A stretch of DNA of 64,000 bases from Heterocephalus glaber (lineage: Eukaryota; Chordata; Mammalia; Rodentia; Bathyergidae): NCBI RefSeq assembly GCF_000247695.1, contig NW_004624743.1, positions 3,139,368 to 3,203,367 on the forward strand. The letters are read 5' to 3'. This document shows positions 57,076-64,000 of this stretch, piece by piece. A program made the position numbers and the translations under genes. Numbering within the stretch: the first letter of the stretch is position 1; every line of letters starts with the position of its first letter. A model generated the notes under the pieces. It did no database searches, was not told the DNA's origin, and saw only the letters and a list, made by a program, of their open reading frames with translations.

Positions 57076-58912
57076 GCTCTTGAAAATAATGGATAATTCT
57101 TCTTTCATGACTTTATTCCCCACACCCAATGTGGTCTCTAGAACATTAAAGCTTTTCAATAAATAACTATCCACTTTTATCCATACATGGAAAAATGATG
57201 CTTATTGTAAATTAACAAATAACATGCATCCCAAGGAGTGATTCTGCAGGTGTAGGCTTTTAATATACCTGGAGAGAGAGCCTTCTGTTCAGCTTTTCCT
57301 TCTACTTTGGAACAATGGCACTGTTGCATCACTTCCTCCTTTCACTTTACTGTTGTGATGAGCATCCTGAAAAACGAGATGGAGAGGAGAAAGAGGTAGC
57401 TAAGAAATCCTCCCACAAGTTAAAGCATATGTTGAAGTTCTTTCATTCCTTATTTTTCTGTTATATAGACCTCTTCCCAATAGCTTCTACCCACAGCACA
57501 GACTAAAATTTGTGAATACTTGGAAAATCTCATAGGGGAATTGGAAATAATGATTTAGGAATCCTAGCCATGCTATCCTCATATCATTTGCATTTGACTG
57601 GTTTGCATTCGCTCTCCTAGAGGCAAAGAGAGGAAGGGGCAACATCCTGCCTTTAGGTTCACTCTAATCACATACATGAGATACTTGTACCAACATTTTT
57701 ATTTCAGTATGCCATGTTGTTAAGTACCCTATACAGTAAAACATAACCCCTATTTTTCGATTCAATCTCTACACTGTTCAACTGTCAAATATTGGACACT
57801 TTCTAAGGATGGAATCTCATCTACAGGGTATAGATTATCACAAAGCAGCTAGCAAATGCCTTGCAAAGTGAAATCAGTGACTGTGTTATACTTCAGGCAA
57901 TTGAAGAGTTTAACTGGCTCCTAACTCAGGCTTACATGCATCTGATAAGTACAACTGGCTCGAGCAATCAAGGGACTTTTTTTTCCCTAGGCTGGTAAGT
58001 ACTTGTGAATGGTTAGGCCAACTGGTTAGAGGTTAAAGTTCAGGTTAATGAGGTCAGAGTCATAAATGGGAGTCTTAAGTGAGGCTTTCCTCTAATTCAT
58101 AACTGAAAGTTGAACATTTAACCCTAGCCAGTCAGTACCTATTTTTCAAAAAAGGAATCAGAGAAAGAGTGGGTGGTATAATGTAAATCCATCACAGTGC
58201 TGGAAGAAGTACTCAGAAAACATGTTTCTGATAGCCAAAATCATCATCTTTTTCTAAAATCAATAGTCAGTTATAGTAAAGCCATGAAGTCATCTATAAT
58301 TTTCACTCCAATAGTCAGGCAATCTGAAAGAAGAAATCAGAGTTAAGTTGAACGTCACAAGTGAATCTCTGACACAATCCTTTCCTCTCACAGATGAGGG
58401 AACAAATGAAAATTCATGAGTGGGGACAGAGGCAGAGGGTACTGGATTATTTCCTCAGTCTTTAAGCCAGAGATAGAAAGCAGAGAATAGGATTCAATGT
58501 TTCTGATGCCTCCAGGTTTATGAGTCTTTTTGTCAAGCTAAGGAAAGGCTGTTCCATGGTCTCCAGACAAGAAAATGACTTGCTGGCCTCCTCCTGAATG
58601 TGAGGAACCTGTGACTCACCTGCTTCCAAATGCAGAAGGAGGAATGGAGATCATTGCTTCCTTTAGGAAATGGCTACATCCAGGGAAATCCTCTACTGTC
58701 ACTCCCCTTATGCTTATTGAAATTTACATTTACAAATATTCTTCTTTCCATGGTTGCTTTCTCCTTTCTTTTTCTCCCAACCCAGACTATCCTCTCTGAA
58801 TAATAACTCCAAAGTTGTCTTTCATCTCTAAAACACCAACCAGCCACTTGATTTGTATTGTTTCATGAATTGTGCATGGTCTTACAGATTTCTTTGCTTT
58901 CCTCACATAGAA
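57076..58912. other. Unassigned AT-rich sequence
   Basis: About 1.8 kb with no gene and no repeat I can name. Short frames only. Confidence 0.45.
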
Positions 58913-58914
58913 AA

Positions 58915-58933
58915 TTCTAGAAATTTTCTAGAA
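58915..58933 (+). repeat. Pair of TTCTAGAA palindromes
   Basis: TTCTAGAA at 58915-58922 and 58926-58933 with three bases between, like two units of the array at 30325-30361. Confidence 0.75.
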
Positions 58934-59364
58934 AGTGAGTGGCTTTTACAGAAGTACTGATTTCTAGCAGATGTTTCTCTATATAGGTGAATCGTCCTTT
59001 TACCTTTAAATTGTATAATTTAGCAGGCAGTTGACAATGGCAAACAGAGATTCAGTAATTGTACAGAAAGAAAAATACAATGGGAATCTGAATTTTTAGT
59101 ATATACGTGAGTTACACTGATTATCCTTTTTTTCCATAAATGAACAAGAAAGGAATCTGATAGTGTTGAAATAGTATTAATGAAAAGACTTGTTTAAATT
59201 ACATAAGAATTTTAAAATGTGACTTTTAAAATTGACTCATATCTGCATGAAACCCAAATGAAAAATGTAGATAAAATAATTGTGTAGGTTTATTCCAATT
59301 TCTGATATGTTTGCCTTAAATTACTTAAAAACAACCAGGTTGGCAATCCTTTTCTATTTGTTTG
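58934..59364. other. Unassigned AT-rich sequence
   Basis: No gene or repeat recognised. Confidence 0.5.
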
Positions 59365-59368
59365 TGCC

Positions 59369-59495
59369 AGTGGTTCTCAACTCCAGTGAGCACCAGAGCT
59401 TATTAAACACGGATTTCTGGGCTCCCCTCCTTGATAATCTGTGATTCTAACCCCTGTAAGTAAGAGGGGTCCTGAGATCACAATTTGAAAGCCAC
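59369..59495 (+). mobile_element. MER5A-like hAT-Charlie element
   Basis: 'cagtggttctcaactccagt', 'gagcttattaaacacggatt', 'tctgggctcccctcc', 'taatctgtgattctaacccc', ending 'cacaatttgaaagccactg'. The inverted ends match MER5A. The 8-bp flanks gtttgtgc and atttatac differ only by transitions, consistent with a decayed target duplication. The element is shortened internally. Confidence 0.9.
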
Positions 59496-59507
59496 TGATT
59501 TATACCA

Positions 59508-59999
59508 AAAAAAGACTTGAATTCTTTCTCAGCATAAATAGACAACATAAAAGCACCCCAAATACTAACCATTTGACAAGAGTCTGATGTGGATTTTATA
59601 ACTATCTGGGGGAAATTCCTGTAGGCAATTTCACTTTACCTCTTTGTGAGAAAGTTACTTGGACCAGGAATGCTTCTGGTGACTCCTTCTCAGGCAAACT
59701 ATCAAATTTAATTCCAAATACAAGGATATTTGGAGAATACAATAAAATGTTTATAAGAGCAATTGATCTTGTGAACACCTAACCTTGTTTTTGGAAATTA
59801 GAAGTTCATAGCTCAAGTTATGGCAAAGATGCATAATTTTCGTAATGCACAAATGGGAAACACTAAAAGAAGTGAGCACTCAGCAGTTTTGTTATTAGGC
59901 ACTACCTGGGTGGCACTGTTCACTCAGCCTTGTTCTCCTCCTGGATGAAGTCAAAGTCACTCTGCAAGGCAGTCAAAATAAATATTAGCAAGATAAGAA
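59508..59999. other. Unassigned AT-rich sequence
   Basis: No gene or repeat recognised. Confidence 0.45.
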
Positions 60000-61450
60000 G
60001 GAAGGAAATAACAAGAAAAGATTTATGTAAATAATTGCCTTGCAGCAGTTTGCCATATTATTGCAGTTTTTAAGCACTATAGCAATGGCCCCAGCTTTTT
60101 TTCCATTAAAAAAATGCAAATATAAATAACGATCATTTACTTCCGTTGAGACAGTGCCGGCTTCAGTAGAGCAGTTTGCAGAGATTTTCTGTGAGAGACA
60201 ACTGTTTTAGATCCACAGAAGCTGTCTGGGGAGACAGATAAGAATAACCTAGCTTGAGAAATGCTCAAGTTCGTTCGCTTCAGTGTGGTCTTCCTGAATA
60301 CTTTCTCTTCCTCAGACGATTTCCTGGATGGAAATAATCTGTTTTTCGGAAGATCTTAGTACCTTTTGTTCCAAACTTTCTACACACAAAGCCTGATGTA
60401 GGAACTTTAGGCTTCACTGCATCAGGCCTTCCCAGAAATGCCAGGAACAGTTGTAAAAGGACTTTATAATTTAAAGAGAAAGGCATGATTATGAGTCTCA
60501 AAACCCTAAGTGCCAAAGAGTGTTTTAAACAGAAGAAGAATGACAGCCCTGTCAGTGGTAATGCATTTGTATTTGCATCTGACCTAAAAGCTCTTTCAAC
60601 ATCTGCAAGGACAAAAAGAAAAAAAAAAATCATCCAAAGAAAGGTTGTCCTGGGATGAAGTGTTAAGGACACAGCACGGCTCTGCTCTGCAGGAGAGCCA
60701 CACATCCAGTTGTCACCAAATCCGCCAGGCCTTGGAAGACGCTCCTTCTCTAGGGTTCTGTATTTGTTTTCTTGCAGGCTAAACTCAGAGCATGGAGAAC
60801 AAAAGGATGTTCTTTTCACGTTTCTAATTGCTGCAAGCCCACAGGTAATAGGGCAGAGATGGAGACTGAGCTGTCTGTCACATTGGGTAGATGACTCTCC
60901 TGTAAACACTTTGGCAACTAACTTCCCTCTGGTCTGCTCGTGGTGTTTGTCATTTCCTAGCAGAAAGGGTTGGAAAAAGTATCAGTTTCATTAGATTGAA
61001 AACAGGTCACAGTTTGTTATTTGGACGAGGGAAGACAAAAATATTTCAACCTTTGGACTTTTTGCTCTGTTTAGAGTAATAAACTTATACCTGAAATTAG
61101 TGAAAAGGTTTTACAAAGCTTGTTCAAACTAGAGAAAAAACACTACATTTTTCATTTACAGCTGTTTCTCCATTATTCTCTGGCACCCATGTCTGTAACA
61201 TGATATGAATTCATAGCTTTTGATTCAGAATTTGAATGCAATGTTATTATGGTTTATATTATCAAAGTGTTGAAAACTGATCGAACTCATTGGCCTTTTG
61301 TAAAAAGAGAATTGTGAAGTATTTTATGATATTTTCCAGATATGCTTACGTCCAGTTTTAGCCGTAATTAACGTAAAGAGAGCTCTCCTGAAGCTATTTA
61401 CAGAATGAAATGTCTCCAGGGGTTAGTAAATTGCACACTTTTGAGGTAAT
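60000..61450. promoter_or_regulatory. Large candidate conserved non-coding block with octamer sites
   Basis: About 1.45 kb without any recognisable repeat. It has POU octamers ATGCAAAT (60114-60121) and ATTTGCAT (60571-60578), the latter in an 18-bp near-palindrome at 60561-60578, and AT-rich homeodomain words such as 'gccgtaattaacgtaaag' near 61361. A 209-codon minus frame (60280-60909) crosses it with no known domain. Enhancer function is inference. Confidence 0.35.
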
Positions 61451-62689
61451 TTCCTTGGGAAGAAGTCTTTATACCTGACTCTGAAATCCCTTGTACACCT
61501 CCTATGGAGCTAGTCGACTTTCATAAGCAGCATAATGACTATGTGTCAAAGACAGAGTGATAAACGGTGAGTCTTCAAAGACAGAGAGGGAACCTCCAAG
61601 CTTTCTTTTTTCTGTTGACATGTATAACATCAAATTAGACCGCAGACATTTGAAAGTATACTTTCTTTGCAAAGGTGGGTAATTATTTTCAACATTACAA
61701 AGAGGTTGTAGGTCCCTTATTTAAAATAGTCTGTTCATTACTGTTTTGTTAGAGAAAAAAGAAAATTCTTCAACAATACAAGAATTTTTTAAAAATATAA
61801 ATCTTTATAAAAATCACATTAAGCACTGCTCTTCTCTAGTATGTGGAAGAACAGTGTACAGTAGGATGTGAATTTAAACCTCGGTGATTATTCCCTCTCA
61901 GAGATATTTAGTCCTTGTCCTTCTCTCAACCCTATTACCGGCAACTATCAAGTGCAAACATCAAACAATATATTTCACTTCACACATCCAGTACTTGCTG
62001 CTACACACCCATGACGTTTCATGTAACACACATGTCACATGTTCTTTGTGGAAGAAACAAGCCATAGGAGATCTTGGACTCACCTGTGTAATATGTGGAA
62101 GAAACAAAAAGCTCTTAGTCTAAGTTCCCAAGAACTTAACCATTACAGGTTATAAAGAAAAAAATTCACATTTGCATTCCTTTTCTTTAGAACTTAGGGA
62201 ATCCTAAGTAGTTTTCTTGTTTTCAACTAGCACCATGTGCCATCCTGTTTTTAAACATTTTAAACATCTTCTGTCCATTGTTTCCTAAGTGTGTATAAAC
62301 AGATATCACCGATGTTCATCAACATTTCATTCTTTTATAGTGGTTTAGTGTAGAAGTCAGGTCAAAGCGTTTCATCTGTGTGTTTTTAAGTTTATTGAAC
62401 TCTTCTAAGTGAAACCAAATGTCATAAACCAGACTTTTAAGGAAGAAATTATTCTGCCAAAACCAATTCATTATTAGAATATGAAATATTTTGAATGAAT
62501 TAGTTTCAATACTAAATATTTCTATCCATGATAGAAATAACAAAACCAATCATATTATCTTGAGGATTTAATTCAAAATAGAGGAATTTTAGGTTCTTAA
62601 AGTTAAAAAAACAGTCATACTGAGAAATGGGGTGCTATAATATTACATTTCTTCGGTGCTTCTTTTGGATTTTCAAAACACTGACTTTC
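61451..62689. other. Unassigned AT-rich sequence
   Basis: No gene or repeat recognised. Short frames only. Confidence 0.45.
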
Positions 62690-62830
62690 AAATGTATCTT
62701 CTTTCCCAGGCTTCACAAGAGCTTCACAAGGCAGATGGGCCGTTATTTTCCAAATGGGACACTGATGCTCAAAGTGCTGAAGTTACCTGTCTACATTTGT
62801 ATAATAAAATATGACGAAGTCCAGTCTCGC
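62690..62830 (-). repeat. MIR SINE relic, antisense
   Basis: 'ttattttccaaatgggacac', 'tgatgctcaaagtgctgaag', 'ttacctgtctaca' parallels reverse MIR (ccattttacagatgaggaaactgaggctcagagaggt). Confidence 0.5.
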
Positions 62831-63219
62831 AATTATTATCCAAATTCCAATCCAATGTTTTTTTCTGTTTCAATTCCTAATATAATAAGTCACAGAAACA
62901 TTTTCAAAGGAAATTCATCCCCAAATGTCTACCAACAAGGGCCGATTTCCCATGGCAGTTGCACAAGTGAAGAGTCAGTTTAATAGCGACTTCCTTCCGG
63001 GTCTCCCATCACTGAGCTCCCATGGACAGGGACTTGCCACCTCTAGTGGCTAAGGCTCTGGCTAAGGAGGAAGAAGCCTTGAAAATCTTTCTCCAGCTGG
63101 ATTTAAATACAGCCTTGCAGTTGGATTAAAAAACATTTAACAGATACATGGCTATTATTGAGTGTTGAAATTTCTGAAAAGTTTTACCTTTCATTTTGTT
63201 CAATTTTTATGAGTCACAT
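62831..63219. other. Unassigned sequence
   Basis: No gene or repeat recognised. Confidence 0.45.
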
Positions 63220-63500
63220 TTGCAGCACACAGTGATTGTATTTCTCATGGAGAGCTGGTATAGGGGCATCACACATCTTTGTTCTTCTAGCCATGCCCCC
63301 TCCCCACTCCCATCATCTCTTGGTCCTCTTCCCTTTTGCAAAAAAATTGATGTCCCTATTGCCTATTGATTATTTCTTATTTTTCTCTTTACTTTATTCA
63401 TGCTTTGGGTTTCTCATGTAAGAGAAACCATGCCATATTTGACCTTCTATGTCTAATTATTTCACTTAACATTATGATTTCAATTTTTACTTTTTAAAAA
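63220..63500 (-). mobile_element. L1 3' end fragment, antisense
   Basis: 'tgtatttctcatggagagct', pyrimidine-rich 'ccccctccccactcccatca', 'tgggtttctcatgtaagaga', 'aattatttcacttaacatta' is colinear with the antisense L1 at 15240-15470 (ttgggtttctcatataaaag ... gcacttaatattg). Confidence 0.8.
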
Positions 63501-64000
63501 AATCTTAATATATTCTCAGATCTTTGCAAACACATTTTTCTCTTATTTTTAGTATATAAACTATAGCAATCTTTTACAAAGGCTCAATTGGATTTTAAAT
63601 TTCCCTTCATAAGTGTCTACAATATTTCAATATATCTTCGATATCAGCCTTATATGCTGATTCTTCTCTCTCCAGCCCAGATACATGCAGTGGATTTCCT
63701 ATCAAAGCAGTTACCTGCAAGGAGAGGTAAAAGTGGCACAGAGGTGTCTCCCTGTGTACCTAGTCTCATAGATCAAGGCAGGGAAACTGCACACAAAAGC
63801 AGCTTTCATTGTCTGAGGATTAACATGTATTAGTCCTTACTGTAAACATGGGGACTTCAGCTATGGATTAATGTTTTCCTCTAAAGAAAGGTGTGAGAGA
63901 AAACTGACAAAACTTAATCCTAAAATTACCTAATTTTGAGTCATAGGTATTCTCTTCAGAAGGTGATGGGTGGGTTAAGCCTGTTTTGCTTTGGTTTTTA
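63501..64000. other. Unassigned sequence to the window end
   Basis: AT-rich, no gene or repeat recognised. Confidence 0.45.

Noticed and set aside
58380..58450. MIR relic
   Set aside because: 'cacagatgagggaac' is suggestive, but the rest does not follow MIR order.
1..64000. CRISPR arrays, prokaryotic operons, phage or plasmid features
   Set aside because: SINEs, LINEs, LTRs, AATAAA signals and low coding density show vertebrate nuclear DNA; no spaced direct repeats were seen.

Overview
This window looks like mammalian, almost certainly rodent, non-coding DNA: mostly AT-rich, with no gene that can be supported from the sequence. The rodent call rests on 7SL-derived B1-type SINEs, several B1 plus ID-like heterodimers (the B1-dID architecture), an ID-like tRNA-derived SINE, and L1 3' ends whose 3' UTR carries a long polypurine tract. 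I saw no B2 or B4 elements, which argues against mouse, rat and relatives. A non-muroid rodent (for example a squirrel, dormouse, beaver or caviomorph relative) fits, but I cannot name the species.

Layout. 1-8.6 kb: two L1 3' ends, a MaLR-type LTR, MIRs, a short hAT MITE (2464-2651), a MER5A-like element, two candidate conserved non-coding blocks (about 4.4-5.0 and 5.8-6.25 kb), an ID-like SINE with clear target-site duplications (6651-6773), and a segment ending like a retrocopied mRNA tail (8270-8625). 8.6-24 kb: a long AT-rich stretch, a GC-rich multi-ORF block (11.46-12.6 kb), B1 and B1-dID SINEs, an antisense L1 broken by a TA-flanked MITE (15.55-15.74 kb), a second GC-rich block (21.9-22.6 kb). 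24-39 kb: two back-to-back relics of a mariner transposase C-terminus (27.9-28.4 kb), L2 and MIR relics, a four-unit TTCnnGAA array (30.33 kb), a coding-like relic, MaLR LTRs, and an old L1 containing a MaLR LTR that itself contains an ID SINE. 39-64 kb: L1 3' ends, two oppositely oriented MLT1-like LTRs, an L1 split by a MaLR fragment, a CA microsatellite, MIR/L2/MER relics, and several unique AT-rich blocks, the largest at 60.0-61.45 kb with two octamer sites.

Interpretation. The window is best read as intergenic or deep intronic sequence: layers of transposon relics between unique segments, some of which may be distal regulatory elements. Long open frames are present but none shows a recognised domain, exon structure or coding logic, apart from the mariner relic. 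Repeat family names are from pattern memory and would need RepeatMasker/Dfam; conserved-element calls are judgements of sequence character that need a multi-species alignment.
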